Positions 26,348-37,579 of a stretch of 64,000 nucleotides of DNA are shown in pieces. Origin of the DNA: Streptomyces sp. NBC_01317 (GTDB taxonomy: Bacteria > Actinomycetota > Actinomycetes > Streptomycetales > Streptomycetaceae); the NCBI RefSeq assembly GCF_035961655.1, contig NZ_CP108393.1, forward strand, positions 2,649,501-2,713,500. Reading direction: 5' to 3'. Position 1 is the stretch's first letter, and each line of letters begins with the position of its first letter. Both the position numbers and the translations under genes were made by a program. Under the pieces are notes generated by a model, which had not been told where the DNA came from, made no database searches, and saw nothing but the letters and a program-made list of their open reading frames with translations.

Positions 26348-27556
26348 CTACTTCGCCACCCGTACGATCAGCGCGTCGCCCTGGCCGCCGCCCCCGCAGA
26401 GCGCCGCAGCCCCGACGCCCCCGCCGCGCCGCTTGAGCTCCAGCGCCAGGTGCAGCACCAGCCGGGCGCCGGACATGCCGATGGGGTGCCCGAGGGCGAT
26501 CGCCCCGCCGTTCACGTTCACCTTTTCCGGGGAGACCCCGAGATCCTTCATTGACTGGACCGCCACCGCCGCGAAGGCCTCGTTGATCTCGATCAGGTCG
26601 AGATCCCCGACCTCCAGGCCCTCCTTCTTCAGGGCGTGCCTGATGGCGTTCGAGGGCTGCGACTGGAGCGAGTTGTCGGGTCCCGCCACATTGCCGTGCG
26701 CGCCGATCTCCGCGATCCACTCCAGGCCCAGCTCCTCGGCCTTGGCGCGGCTCATCACCACGACCGCCGCCGCGCCGTCGGAGATCTGCGACGACGTGCC
26801 CGCCGTGATCGTGCCGTCCTTGGCGAACGCGGGCCGCAGCCGGGCCAGCGAGTCCACCGTCGTCTCGGGCCTGATGCCCTCGTCCTCGGCGAAGAGCAGC
26901 GGGTCGCCCTTGCGCTGCGGGACCTCCACCGGCACGATCTCGGCCTCGAAGATCCCGTTCTTGCGGGCCGCCGCCGCCCGCTGGTGGGACAGCGCGCCGA
27001 ACTCGTCCTGGGCGGGGCGGGCGATGCCCAGGCGCGTGTTGTGCTTCTCCGTGGAGGCACCCATGGGGATGTCCTCGAAGGAGTCGGTCAGCCCGTCGTA
27101 CGCCATGGCGTCGAGCATCTCGACGGCTCCGTACTTGTATCCCTCGCGGGACTTGGGCAGCAGGTGCGGCGCGTTGGTCATCGACTCCTGGCCGCCGGCC
27201 ACCACGATGTCGAACTCGCCCGCGCGGATCAGCTGGTCCGCGAGCGCGATCGCGTCGAGGCCGGAGAGGCAGACCTTGTTGATCGTCAGCGCGGGGACGT
27301 TCATCGGGATGCCGCCCTTGACGGCCGCCTGGCGGGCCGGGATCTGCCCCGCGCCGGCCTGGAGCACCTGGCCCATGATCACGTACTCCACCTGCTCGCC
27401 GCCGATCCCGGCCCGCTCCAGCGCGGCCTTGATCGCGAGGCCGCCGAGGTCCGCGCCGGAGAAGGACTTGAGGGAGCCGAGCAGCCTGCCCATGGGGGTA
27501 CGGGCACCCGCGACGATCACCGAGGTGGTCTGGTTCGTCTTGTTCGTATCGGACAT
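26348..27556 (-). CDS. Acetyl-CoA C-acetyltransferase (thiolase)
   Basis: A 402-residue thiolase. The nucleophile is Cys96 in [12 protein letters not shown], the His-containing motif is [16 protein letters not shown], and the second active-site Cys is in [12 protein letters not shown]. It condenses two acetyl-CoA or cleaves acetoacetyl-CoA. Its place upstream of meaB and divergent from methylmalonyl-CoA epimerase puts it in a short-chain acyl-CoA module with the mutase and the 3-hydroxybutyryl-CoA dehydrogenase in this window. Confidence 0.94.
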   Translation of the reverse strand: MSDTNKTNQTTSVIVAGARTPMGRLLGSLKSFSGADLGGLAIKAALERAGIGGEQVEYVIMGQVLQAGAGQIPARQAAVKGGIPMNVPALTINKVCLSGLDAIALADQLIRAGEFDIVVAGGQESMTNAPHLLPKSREGYKYGAVEMLDAMAYDGLTDSFEDIPMGASTEKHNTRLGIARPAQDEFGALSHQRAAAARKNGIFEAEIVPVEVPQRKGDPLLFAEDEGIRPETTVDSLARLRPAFAKDGTITAGTSSQISDGAAAVVVMSRAKAEELGLEWIAEIGAHGNVAGPDNSLQSQPSNAIRHALKKEGLEVGDLDLIEINEAFAAVAVQSMKDLGVSPEKVNVNGGAIALGHPIGMSGARLVLHLALELKRRGGGVGAAALCGGGGQGDALIVRVAK

Positions 27557-27713
27557 GAGACGCGATCCCCTTTACGTTGCCGCTGCGGTGCGGCGTGAGG
27601 AGGTGAACGAGGGTTAACTCCAATGTACTGAGGGGTAGCGCCCCCGGTCACCCGGCAGTGCGTGTGACGGCGCGCACGTTGCGTAACCGGCGCCGTACCG
27701 CTGCACTGGGACC

Positions 27714-28142
27714 ATGCTGACGCGCATCGACCACATCGGAATCGCCTGCTTCGATCTCGACGCCACCGTCGAGTTCTACCGCGCCACCTACGGCTTCGAG
27801 GTGTTCCACACCGAGGTCAACGAGGAACAGGGCGTCCGCGAGGCCATGCTCCGGATCAACGGGACCTCCGACGGCGGGGCCTCGTACCTCCAGCTGCTGG
27901 AGCCGATCCGGGAGGACTCGGCCGTCGGGAAGTGGCTGGCCAAGAACGGTGAGGGCGTCCATCACCTCGCGTTCGGCACGGCGGACGTCGACGGCGACGC
28001 CCAGGACATCCGCGAGAAGGGCGTCCGGGTGCTGTACGACGAGCCCCGCACCGGTTCCATGGGCTCCCGCATCACCTTTTTGCATCCCAAAGACTGTCAC
28101 GGAGTCCTCACAGAACTGGTCACCTCGGCCCCGGAGCACTGA
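27714..28142 (+). CDS. mce: Methylmalonyl-CoA epimerase
   Basis: A 142-residue glyoxalase-fold enzyme that interconverts (R)- and (S)-methylmalonyl-CoA. Expected metal ligands are present: His7 in RIDHIGIAC, Gln60 in ASYLQLLEP, His84 in GEGVHHLAFG and Glu134 in HGVLTELV. It is divergent from the thiolase/meaB operon and upstream of scy. A GC-rich hairpin follows at 28154-28187 and may separate it from scy transcription. Confidence 0.95.
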   Translation: MLTRIDHIGIACFDLDATVEFYRATYGFEVFHTEVNEEQGVREAMLRINGTSDGGASYLQLLEPIREDSAVGKWLAKNGEGVHHLAFGTADVDGDAQDIREKGVRVLYDEPRTGSMGSRITFLHPKDCHGVLTELVTSAPEH

Positions 28143-28153
28143 CCTCAAGCATT

Positions 28154-28187
28154 CCCGGCCCGGTAGAGTGGACCGCTCCGGGCCGGG
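28154..28187 (+). terminator. Possible terminator hairpin after mce
   Basis: A 10-base stem (CCCGGCCCGG at 28154-28163 with CCGGGCCGGG at 28178-28187) encloses 14 bases and begins 12 bases after the epimerase stop. TAGAGT in the loop could instead be a -10 element for scy, so the assignment is tentative. Confidence 0.45.
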
Positions 28188-28302
28188 GCCGGGCCGGGGC
28201 CGCGCCCCGACCGAAGATCTGACACCATTCCCCGGGGGGCCGTTCACCGAAAGAACGGGCTCTATAGGGCAGTTGCGACCAGGGGACGGATGGGACCGCG
28301 CA

Positions 28303-31300
28303 GTGCGGGGCTACGAACGCCAGGAGAGCCACCGAGCTGACGACGACCACCTCTCGCGGTTCGAAGCCGAGATGGAACGGCTGAAGACCGCGCGGGAGAA
28401 GGCCGTCCAGCACGCCGAGGACCTCGGTTACCAGGTCGAGGTATTGCGCGCCAAGCTGCACGAGGCGCGCCGCAATCTGGCGACCCGTCCCTCCTACGAC
28501 AACGCCGACCTCGGCTACCAGGCCGACCAGCTGCTCCGTAACGCCCAGATCCAGGCCGAGCAGATGCGTACGGACGCGGAGCGCGAGCTGCGCGACGCCC
28601 GTGCCCAGACCCAGCGGATCCTCCAGGAGCACGCCGAGCACCAGGCCAGGCTCCAGGCCGAGCTGCACGCGGAGGCCGTCCAGCGGCGCCAGCGCCTCGA
28701 CCAGGAGCTGGCCGAGCGCCGCCAGACCGTCGAGTCGCACGTCAACGAGAACGTCGCCTGGGCCGAGCAGCTGCGCGCCAGGACGGAGTCCCAGGCCCGC
28801 CGCCTGCTCGACGAGTCGCGCGCCGAGGCCGAGCAGTCGCTGGCCGCCGCCCGCGCGGAGGCAGCCCGGGTCACCGACGAGGCCCGCCGGCGGCTCAGCT
28901 CCGAGGCCGAGTCGACCCGCGCCGAGGCCGAGGCGCTCCTCCAGCGTGCCCGCAGGGACGCCGAGCGGCTGCTGAACGCCGCGTCCGCGCAGGCGCAGGA
29001 GCTCACGAGCCACGCCGAGCAGCTCCGTACGTCCACCACCGCCGAGTCCGACCAGGCCCGCCAGCAGGCCGGGGACATCAGCCGGGCCGCCGAGCAGCGG
29101 ATGCAGCAGGCCGAGGAGCGGCTGCGCGAGGCCCGCGCGGAGGCCGAGAAGGTCGACGCGGAGTCCAAGGAGGCCGCGGCCAAGCGGATGGCCGCCGCCG
29201 AGTCGCAGAACGAACAGCGCACGCGTACGGCCAAGTCGGAGATCGCCCGGCTGGTCGGCGAGGCCACGCAGGAGGCCGAGGCGACGAAGGCCGAGGCCGA
29301 GCAGGCGCTCGCCGACGCCCGCGCCGAGTCGGAGAAGCTGGTCGCGGAAGCGGCGGAGCGGGCCCGTACGGTCGCGGCGGAGGACTCGGCGGCGCAGCTC
29401 GCCAAGGCGGCCCGTACGGCGGAGGAGGTCCTGAACAAGGCGTCCGACGACGCCCAGGCCACCATCCGGTCGGCGGGCGAGGAGGCCGAGCGGATCCGCC
29501 GCGAGGCCGAGGCCGAGGCGGACCGGCTGCGCGGCGAGGCGGCCGAGCAGGCAGACCAGCTCAAGGGCGCGGCCAAGGACGACACGAAGGAGTACCGCGC
29601 CAAGACCGTCGAGCTCCAGGAGGAGGCGCGCAGGCTGCGCGGCGAGGCCGAGCAGCTGCGGGCCGACGCGGTCGCCGAGGGCGAGCGCATCCGGGGCGAG
29701 GCGCGGCGCGAGGCCGTCCAGCAGATCGAGGAGGCGGCCAGGTCCGCCGAGGAGCTGCTGACCAAGGCGAAGGCCGACGCGGACGAGGCGCGGTCGAACG
29801 CGACGGCGGAGAGCGAGCGGGTCCGTACCGAAGCCATCGAGCGCGCCACGACCCTGCGCAGGCAGGCCGAGGAGACGCTGGAGCGCACCCGCGCCGAGGC
29901 CGAGCGGCTGCGGGTGGAGGGCGAGGAGCAGGCCGAGGCGACGAAGAAGGCGGCCGAGGACGCCGCCGCCGCGCTGCGCGAGGAGACGGAGCGGGGCGTC
30001 GAGTCCCGCAAGGCCGAGGCGGCGGGCGAGCTGACCCGGCTGCACACGGAGGCGGAACAGCGCCTCGCGTCGGCCGAGGAGGCGCTCACCGACGCCCGCG
30101 GCGAGAGCGAGCGGATCCGCCGGGAGGCCGGCGAGGAGACGGACCGGCTGCGCGCGGAGGCCGCCGAGCGGATCCGTACGCTCCAGGCGCAGGCCGAGCA
30201 GGAGGCCGAGCGGCTCCGTACGGAAGCGGCGGCGGACTCCGCGCAGTCCCGCGCGGAGGCGGAGACGCACGCGGTACGGCTGCGCACGGAGGCCGCGACG
30301 GAGGCGGAGCGGCTCAAGAACGAGGCGCAGGAGACCGCCGACCGGATCAGGGCCGAGGCGGCGGCCGCCGCCGAGCGGGTCGGGGTGGAGGCCGCGGAGG
30401 CGCTGGCTGCCGCGCAGGACGAGGCGGCCCGGCGCCGCCGCGAGGCGGAGCAGACGCTGGCCGCCGCCCGCGCGGAGGCGGACCAGGAGCGCGCGAGCGT
30501 CCGCGAACAGAGCGAGGAGCTGCTCGCGTCGGCCCGCAAGCGGGTCGAGGAGGCGCAGGCCGAGGCGCAGCGGCTGGTCGAGGAGGCGGACCGGCGCGCG
30601 ACGGAGCTGGTGGCCGCCGCCGAGCACACGGCCCAGCAGGTACGGGAAGCGGTGGCCGGTCTCCAGGACCAGGCCGAGCAGGAGATCGCCGGGCTGCGGT
30701 CGGCCGCCGAGCACGCGGCGGACCGTACGCGTACGGAGGCGCAGGAGGAGGCCGACCGGGTGCGCGGCGACGCGTACGCGGAGCGGGAGCGGGCCACGGA
30801 GGACGCCAACCGCATCCGTACGCGCGCGCACGCGGAGTCCGAGGCGGCGCAGGCGCTCGCCGAGCGGACGGTCGGCGACGCGATCGCGGAGGCGGAGCGG
30901 CTGCGGGCCGACAGCGCGGAGTACGCGCAGCGGGCCAGGACGGAGGCGTCCGACTCGCTGGTGGCGTCCGAGCAGGACGCGTCGCGGGCCAGGGCCGAGG
31001 CCAGGGAGGACGCCAACCGGATCCGCGGCGACGCGGCCGCGCAGGCCGACCGGCTGGTCACGGAGGCGACCAGCGAGGTCGAGCGGATGCGCGCCGAGGC
31101 CGCCGAGGCGATGGGCGCGGCGCAGCAGGCCGCCGAGCGGCTGCGGGCCGAGGCCGAGCGGGTCAAGGCGGAGACCGAGGACGCGGCGGAGCGGCTCAGG
31201 AACGAGGCGCAGGAGGAGACGGACTGGCTGCTCGACGAGGCGCGCAAGGACGCGGCCAAGCGCCGTGCGGACGCGGCCGAGCAGGCGGACCAGCTCATTA

Positions 31301-32019
31301 ACAAGGCCCAGGAGGAGGCGTTGCGCGCCGCCACCGAGGCCGAGGAGCAGGCGGACCGGATGGTCGCCGCCGCCCGCAAGGAGGCCGAGCGCATCGACGC
31401 GGAGGCCACGATCGAGGGCAACTCCCTGGTGGAGAAGGCCCGTACGGACGCGGACAACCTGCTCGTGGGGGCCCGGCGCGATGCCACGGCCATACGCGAG
31501 CGGGGCGAGGAACTGCGCCAGCGCGTCGAGTCCGAGATCGAGCAACTGCACGAGCGGGCCCGGCGCGAGACGTCCGAGCAGTTGCGGACGGCGGGCGAGC
31601 GGGTCGACGCCTTGATGAAGGCCGCGGAGGAACAGCGTGCCGAGGCCGCGCGGAAGGCGGAGGAGCTGGTCTCCGAGGCCAACTCCGAGGCGAGCAGGGT
31701 CAGGATCGCCGCCGTGCGCAAGGCGGAGGGTCTCCTCAAGGAGGCCGAGCTGAAGAAGGCCGAACTGACCAAGGAGGGCGAGAAGTTGCGCGCGGACGCC
31801 CAGCAGGCCGCCAAGCAGATGGTCGAGGACGGCGAGCGGGACCTGGATGTTCTCACCCGCAGACGCGCGGACATCCAGACGGAGATCTCCCGTGTCCAGG
31901 ACGTGCTCGAAGCGTTGGGGTCATTGGAGGCACCGTCGGGCCCGGCGAAGGACAACCCGGTCAAGGCGGGTGCGGCGGCCGGAACGAATCGTTCGGGTGG
32001 CAAGTCTTCCGACGGCTAG
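28303..32019 (+). CDS. scy: Scy, giant coiled-coil polarity scaffold
   Basis: A 1238-residue, almost wholly coiled-coil protein organising the tip-organising centre of hyphae with DivIVA and FilP. It starts at GTG 28303 (VRGYERQESHRADDDHLSRF); upstream codons in the same frame are antisense-like and out of context. After a short N-terminal heptad region (to about residue 50) the protein is a continuous series of Glu/Ala/Arg-rich repeats of the type AEAERLRxEA with hendecad character. It ends in a Ser/Gly-rich tail. S. coelicolor Scy is about 1326 residues by memory, so this copy has fewer repeats. filP follows directly. Confidence 0.93.
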   Translation: MRGYERQESHRADDDHLSRFEAEMERLKTAREKAVQHAEDLGYQVEVLRAKLHEARRNLATRPSYDNADLGYQADQLLRNAQIQAEQMRTDAERELRDARAQTQRILQEHAEHQARLQAELHAEAVQRRQRLDQELAERRQTVESHVNENVAWAEQLRARTESQARRLLDESRAEAEQSLAAARAEAARVTDEARRRLSSEAESTRAEAEALLQRARRDAERLLNAASAQAQELTSHAEQLRTSTTAESDQARQQAGDISRAAEQRMQQAEERLREARAEAEKVDAESKEAAAKRMAAAESQNEQRTRTAKSEIARLVGEATQEAEATKAEAEQALADARAESEKLVAEAAERARTVAAEDSAAQLAKAARTAEEVLNKASDDAQATIRSAGEEAERIRREAEAEADRLRGEAAEQADQLKGAAKDDTKEYRAKTVELQEEARRLRGEAEQLRADAVAEGERIRGEARREAVQQIEEAARSAEELLTKAKADADEARSNATAESERVRTEAIERATTLRRQAEETLERTRAEAERLRVEGEEQAEATKKAAEDAAAALREETERGVESRKAEAAGELTRLHTEAEQRLASAEEALTDARGESERIRREAGEETDRLRAEAAERIRTLQAQAEQEAERLRTEAAADSAQSRAEAETHAVRLRTEAATEAERLKNEAQETADRIRAEAAAAAERVGVEAAEALAAAQDEAARRRREAEQTLAAARAEADQERASVREQSEELLASARKRVEEAQAEAQRLVEEADRRATELVAAAEHTAQQVREAVAGLQDQAEQEIAGLRSAAEHAADRTRTEAQEEADRVRGDAYAERERATEDANRIRTRAHAESEAAQALAERTVGDAIAEAERLRADSAEYAQRARTEASDSLVASEQDASRARAEAREDANRIRGDAAAQADRLVTEATSEVERMRAEAAEAMGAAQQAAERLRAEAERVKAETEDAAERLRNEAQEETDWLLDEARKDAAKRRADAAEQADQLINKAQEEALRAATEAEEQADRMVAAARKEAERIDAEATIEGNSLVEKARTDADNLLVGARRDATAIRERGEELRQRVESEIEQLHERARRETSEQLRTAGERVDALMKAAEEQRAEAARKAEELVSEANSEASRVRIAAVRKAEGLLKEAELKKAELTKEGEKLRADAQQAAKQMVEDGERDLDVLTRRRADIQTEISRVQDVLEALGSLEAPSGPAKDNPVKAGAAAGTNRSGGKSSDG

Positions 32020-32175
32020 GGCCGGACCACCGGCCCCTGGGCTCCGGGAAACCGCTTCGAGCCACTCAAAAGGCTGGACATTCTCCATATTAAACCGGCA
32101 TCAACACGATGACACGCCGCTCCGGCCCCTAGGATTCCCCCTATCACCTCACCGGTCTCATTCGACAGGAACCCC

Positions 32176-33114
32176 ATGAGTGACACATCCTCCCCATTCG
32201 GCTTCGAGCTCGTGCGGCGTGGTTACGACCGTGGTCAGGTGGACGACCGCATTACCAAACTCGTCGCCGACCGTGACAGCGCCCTGGCCCGTATCACCGC
32301 GCTGGAAAAGCGCATCGAGGAGCTGCATCTCGAAACGCAGAATGCTCAGGCCCAGGTCAGCGACGCGGAGCCGTCGTACGCCGGCCTCGGCGCCCGCGTA
32401 GAGAAGATCCTCCGCCTCGCCGAGGAGGAGGCCAAGGACCTGCGCGAGGAGGCCCGTCGCGCGGCCGAACAGCACCGTGAGCTCGCCGAGTCGGCGGCCC
32501 AGCAGGTCCGTAACGACGCCGAGTCGTTCGCGACGGAGCGCAAGGCACGGGCCGAGGACGAGGGCACGCGCATCGTCGAGAAGGCGAAGGGCGACGCCTC
32601 CACCCTGCGTTCGGAGGCGCAGAAGGACGCGCAGGCCAAGCGCGAGGAGGCGGACGCGCTCTTCGAGGAGACCCGCGCCAAGGCCGCCCAGGCCGCCGCG
32701 GACTTCGAGACGAACCTCGCCAAGCGGCGTGAGCAGTCCGAGCGTGACCTCGCGACGCGTCAGGCGAAGGCCGAGAAGCGCCTGGCGGAGATCGAGCACC
32801 GCGCCGAGCAGCTGCGCCTGGAGGCCGAGAAGCTGCGTACGGACGCGGAGCGCCGCGCCCGTCAGACGGTGGAGACCGCTCAGCGTCAGTCGGAGGACAT
32901 CGTGGCCGACGCGAACGCCAAGGCCGACCGGATCCGCAGCGAGTCGGAGCGCGAGCTGGCGGCGCTCACCAACCGCCGCGACTCGATCAACGCCCAGCTG
33001 ACCAACGTCCGCGAGATGCTGGCCACGCTGACCGGTGCCGCGGTGGCCGCCGCCGGCTCCCCGGCCGACGACGAGCCGATCTCCCGCGGGGTGCCGGCGC
33101 AGCAGTCGCGCTGA
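32176..33114 (+). CDS. filP: FilP, intermediate-filament-like coiled-coil protein
   Basis: A 312-residue rod protein that forms a cytoskeletal network behind the growing tip and interacts with DivIVA and Scy. It starts MSDTSSPFGFELVRRGYDRG, the DivIVA-like N-terminal motif of this family. A first coiled coil follows (about 25-60), a short interruption near DAEPSYAGLG, then a long coiled coil to about residue 285 and a disordered end. It lies 156 bases after scy and is closed by a strong terminator. Confidence 0.95.
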   Translation: MSDTSSPFGFELVRRGYDRGQVDDRITKLVADRDSALARITALEKRIEELHLETQNAQAQVSDAEPSYAGLGARVEKILRLAEEEAKDLREEARRAAEQHRELAESAAQQVRNDAESFATERKARAEDEGTRIVEKAKGDASTLRSEAQKDAQAKREEADALFEETRAKAAQAAADFETNLAKRREQSERDLATRQAKAEKRLAEIEHRAEQLRLEAEKLRTDAERRARQTVETAQRQSEDIVADANAKADRIRSESERELAALTNRRDSINAQLTNVREMLATLTGAAVAAAGSPADDEPISRGVPAQQSR

Positions 33115-33156
33115 CCCACTTCGCGGACACGCGCCCCCGGCGCGTAACGATCGCGT

Positions 33157-33188
33157 AAGCCCCCTGCCACTCCGGTGGCGGGGGGCTT
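33157..33188 (+). terminator. Rho-independent terminator after filP
   Basis: A 14-base stem with one G-T wobble (33157-33170 with 33175-33188) and a TCCG loop is followed by a run of T. It stands 42 bases after the filP stop and just before the next start. Confidence 0.85.
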
Positions 33189-33210
33189 TTTGTGCCTTTA
33201 GGTTGTCCGC

Positions 33211-34161
33211 ATGATCGAGGTTGAGGGTCTCACCAAGCGCTTCGGCCGCAAGGTCGCCGTCGATCAGCTCTCCTTCGAGGTCAGACCCGGTGTGGTGACG
33301 GGTTTTCTGGGGCCCAACGGCGCGGGCAAGTCGACCACGATGCGGATGATGCTCGATCTGGACAACCCGAGCGGCGGCTCGGTCAGGATCGACGGCAAGC
33401 GCTACCGCGACCTCACCGAACCGCTCAAGCACATAGGGGCGCTGCTGGAGGCCAAGGCCATGCACGGCGGCCGGAGCGCGTACCACAACCTCCTCTGTCT
33501 GGCGCAGAGCAATCGGATCCCGGAGCGCCGGGTGTCCGAGGTACTGGACATGGTCGGGCTGACGGCCGTGGCGCGGAAAAAGTCCAAGGGTTTCTCCCTT
33601 GGTATGGGCCAACGGCTGGGAATCGCCTCGGCGCTGCTCGGTGATCCCGAGATCCTGATGTTCGACGAACCCGTCAATGGCCTGGATCCGGAAGGAATTC
33701 ACTGGATCCGCAATCTCATGAAGGCCCTTGCGGCGGAGGGCCGTACGATCTTCGTCTCCAGCCATCTGATGAGTGAAATGGCCCTGACAGCGGATCACTT
33801 GATCGTGATCGGCCAGGGACGGCTACTCGCGAACACCTCGATGGCCCGGTTCATCCACGACAACTCCCGCAGTTACGCGCGCCTGCGCTCCCCGCAGCGC
33901 GAGCGGCTGAGCGACGTCCTCGCGGCGGAGGGGTACACGCCGGTCGAGACGGAGGGCGGGGTCCTGGAGATCGACGGCGCCGAGACCGAGGAGCTGGGCG
34001 AGCTGGCCGCGCGCCACGGCATCGTGCTGCACGAGCTGAGCGCGCAGCGCGCCTCGCTGGAGGACGCCTTCATGCAGATGACGGCGGAGTCCGTCGAGTA
34101 CCACGCCCACGCGGCGGCCGACGGCGGCCCGCCCCGGGAGTTCGAGGGCAAGGGAGCCTGA
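33211..34161 (+). CDS. ABC transporter ATPase (ABC-2 exporter type), first of two pairs
   Basis: A 316-residue ATPase with Walker A GPNGAGKST (about 35-43), the signature variant SLGMGQRLGIA, Walker B ILMFDEPVNGLDP and the switch His in VSSHLMSEMA. A C-terminal extension of about 90 residues contains the conserved LSAQRASLEDAFMQMT segment, common in bacitracin- and lantibiotic-type exporters. The permease gene follows after three bases. A near-identical architecture recurs at 35105. Confidence 0.92.
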   Translation: MIEVEGLTKRFGRKVAVDQLSFEVRPGVVTGFLGPNGAGKSTTMRMMLDLDNPSGGSVRIDGKRYRDLTEPLKHIGALLEAKAMHGGRSAYHNLLCLAQSNRIPERRVSEVLDMVGLTAVARKKSKGFSLGMGQRLGIASALLGDPEILMFDEPVNGLDPEGIHWIRNLMKALAAEGRTIFVSSHLMSEMALTADHLIVIGQGRLLANTSMARFIHDNSRSYARLRSPQRERLSDVLAAEGYTPVETEGGVLEIDGAETEELGELAARHGIVLHELSAQRASLEDAFMQMTAESVEYHAHAAADGGPPREFEGKGA

Positions 34162-34164
34162 CGC

Positions 34165-34950
34165 ATGGCACTGACCACGGCACCGGCGGTTCTCCAGTCC
34201 GAGTGGACCAAGATCCGTACGGTTTCCTCCACCACCTGGACCCTGATCAGCGCCCTGGTGGTGACCGTCGCCCTGGGCGCCGTCCTCTGCGCGGTGTACA
34301 ACGCGACGTTCGACGATCTCGACGACGCCCAGCGGGCCACCTTCGACCCGACGTTCGCCAGCTTCTCCGGGATGGTCCTGGGCCAGCTCGCGATGGTGGT
34401 CTTCGGGGTGCTCGTGGTCGGCTCCGAGTACTCGTCGGGCATGATCCGTACCTCACTGGCCGCCGTGCCCCGGCGCTCCCTCTTCCTCTTCTCCAAGATC
34501 TTCGTGGCCGGGGTGCTGGCCCTGATCGTCGGGCTCCTCACCGGTTTCCTCTCCTTCTTCCTCGGCCAGGCGCTGCTCGGCGACCACAGCACGACCATCG
34601 GCGAGCCGGACGTCCTGCGCGCGGTCATCGGCAGCGGGCTGTACATGGCGCTGATCGCCGTCTTCTCGATGGGCGTGGCGGCGATGCTGCGCAGCTCGAT
34701 GCTGTCGCTGGGCATCCTGATGCCGTTCTTCTTCCTGGTCTCGCAGATCCTGGCGGCGGTCCCGGGCGCCAAGGACGTCGCGCGATACTTCCCCGACCAG
34801 GCCGGCCGGAAGATCTTGCAGGTGGTGCCCGACGCCATGAACTCGGACCGGGCGCCGTACGGGCCCTGGGAGGGCCTGGGGATCCTGGTCCTGTGGGTCG
34901 CGGCGGCGCTGGTCGGTGGCTGGATCGTGATCAAGAAGCGCGACGCCTGA
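34165..34950 (+). CDS. ABC-2 transporter permease
   Basis: A 261-residue permease with six transmembrane segments, starting MALTTAPAVLQSEWTKIRTV. The SEWTKIRTVSSTTWTL entry motif is typical of Streptomyces ABC-2 permeases paired with this ATPase class. YSSGMIRTSLAAVPRR marks the first cytoplasmic loop. It forms a transporter with the ATPase directly upstream; the substrate is unknown. Confidence 0.9.
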   Translation: MALTTAPAVLQSEWTKIRTVSSTTWTLISALVVTVALGAVLCAVYNATFDDLDDAQRATFDPTFASFSGMVLGQLAMVVFGVLVVGSEYSSGMIRTSLAAVPRRSLFLFSKIFVAGVLALIVGLLTGFLSFFLGQALLGDHSTTIGEPDVLRAVIGSGLYMALIAVFSMGVAAMLRSSMLSLGILMPFFFLVSQILAAVPGAKDVARYFPDQAGRKILQVVPDAMNSDRAPYGPWEGLGILVLWVAAALVGGWIVIKKRDA

Positions 34951-35104
34951 CCGGGCTCGCCGCAGTGTTGCCGGGCGCGCCGCACCGTTGTAACGACTTG
35001 GCCGGAACCGTCAAGGCCCGGATATCCTCCTAACTCAAACGGGGGGCCTTCGGTCCGGAAGCGGCCACTGCCCCGACGACCTGACCTGTCGATGGGGCTG
35101 GCGA

Positions 35105-36321
<1,217 letters not shown>

Positions 36322-36325
<4 letters not shown>

Positions 36326-37185
36326 CGACCCCGTACCAGCAGCCCGCTCCGCAGCCGCCGGCCCCCCAGTGGGGCACGGGCCCGGTGGGCGGCTACGTCT
36401 CCCCGATCCCCGTACGCCGGGCCACGCTCGGCGACGCCGTCGCCTCCGAGTGGACCAAAATCCGGTCCGTACGGTCCACGATGTGGACGCTCGGGGTGAT
36501 GCTCGTCCTGATGGTCGGCATCGGGACGCTCACCGCCCTGGTGGTCTCCACCTCCACCGACTCGCTCAACGACGACGTGCTGACCCTCGGCTTCTTCGGG
36601 GTGCTGCTCGGCTCGATCTGTGTGATCACGCTCGGCGTGCTGACGATCTCGTCGGAGTACACGACCGGCATGATCCGTACGACCCTGACCGCGTGCCCCA
36701 GCCGCGTCCGGGTGCTCGGCGCCAAGTCGCTGGTCTTCTTTCTGCTGATCTTCGTGCTCACCGTGGTCACCACGGCGCTCGTGGGCGCCCTCCAGGTGGC
36801 GATCACCGACGCGGACTCGCCGTCCGGGGAGGTGTGGTTCCGCTCGACCGTCGGCGTCAGCCTCTACCTGGCCACGCTGGGGCTGCTGGCGCTGGCCGTC
36901 GGGGCGCTGATCCGGCACTCGGCGGGCGCGATCACCATCATGATCGGCGTGGTCCTGATGCCGCTGGTGCTGGCGATGTTCATGTTCGCCGACTCGCTCG
37001 GCACGCTGCGCGACGGGCTGTTCGACTACTCGATCCCCAACCAGCTCGCCGTCTTCTACGACAACGCGGGGGTCTCCGGTAACGGCGCGGGGCCGTCCGG
37101 TTGGGAGCCGCTGTGGATCATGATCGGGGTGACGGCGGTCGCGATGACGGGCGCCTTCTTCTCACTGGACCGCCGCGACGTGTGA
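36322..37185 (+). CDS. ABC-2 transporter permease, second pair
   Basis: A 287-residue permease with a Pro/Gln-rich cytoplasmic N-terminus (MTTPYQQPAPQPPAPQ), then ASEWTKIRSVRSTMWTLGVM and six membrane segments. It is coupled to the upstream ATPase by an ATGA overlap. Its resemblance to the 34165 permease in the SEWTKIR entry and YTTGMIRTTLTACPSR loop indicates that the two ATPase/permease pairs arose by duplication. Confidence 0.9.
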
Positions 37186-37191
37186 GTCGCG

Positions 37192-37260
37192 GGGCTTCGG
37201 TCCCGGGCTCCGGTCCCGGGCTTCGGTCCTCGGACTCCAGTCGCCGGCTTCAGTACCGAG
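37192..37260. repeat. Degenerate tandem repeat of about 13-14 bases
   Basis: About five consecutive imperfect units of the form CGGGCTTCGGTCC follow the permease stop and run into the 3' end of the next minus-strand gene. Unit divergence increases toward 37260. It may act as a termination region between the convergent genes; no function is evident. Confidence 0.6.
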
Positions 37261-37579
37261 GCGCGTTACGGGACCGCTGCACCCGCGAGGTGCGGCGGTC
37301 CTTCGCGTTCCAGCACGCCTGGTGCCAGTGCCGCCGGTCCTCCACCCCGCCGTACTCGGGCCAGGCCACCACGTGCGCGACCCCCGAGGGGATCTCCTGG
37401 TCGCAGCCCGGGCAGCGGTAGCGCTTGCCCGCGGCGCTCGCCCCCGCGACGTGGCGCACGGACCACTGCTCGCCCTGCCACCCCTCCGAGCGCTGGAAAC
37501 CGCCGTACCGGTCCCCCTCGTCACCGGTGGGACCGGTCGGTTTCTCGCCGCCTCGGGGGCGGTTGCGGCGCGGGGACAC
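37250..37579 (-). CDS. Conserved small zinc-motif protein
   Basis: A 109-residue protein starting at GTG 37579 (SPRRNRPRGGEKPTG), with a GAGGTG site upstream. The core contains KRYRCPGCDQEIPSGVAHVV with a CxxC pair and, 25 residues on, RRHWHQACWNAKDRR with His and Cys, together a likely zinc site. It is a conserved Streptomyces protein sometimes annotated as ATP/GTP-binding, but I see no P-loop. Function unknown. Confidence 0.75.
   Translation of the reverse strand: MSPRRNRPRGGEKPTGPTGDEGDRYGGFQRSEGWQGEQWSVRHVAGASAAGKRYRCPGCDQEIPSGVAHVVAWPEYGGVEDRRHWHQACWNAKDRRTSRVQRSRNAPRY

Noticed and set aside
28120..32003. Two very long minus-strand open frames opposite scy
   Set aside because: They are antisense shadows produced by the regular GC-rich codon pattern of the coiled-coil repeats. 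Both proteins are low-complexity Leu/Arg or Ser/Ala strings with no start signals.
28303..32019. Dense short repeats resembling a repeat array or CRISPR
   Set aside because: The repeats are codon-level echoes of AEAERLR-type heptads in scy. There are no unique spacers of constant length.
35000..35030. Possible promoter (TTGGCC and TATCCT) before the second ABC pair
   Set aside because: The 19-base spacing is poor and similar matches are common in this GC content.
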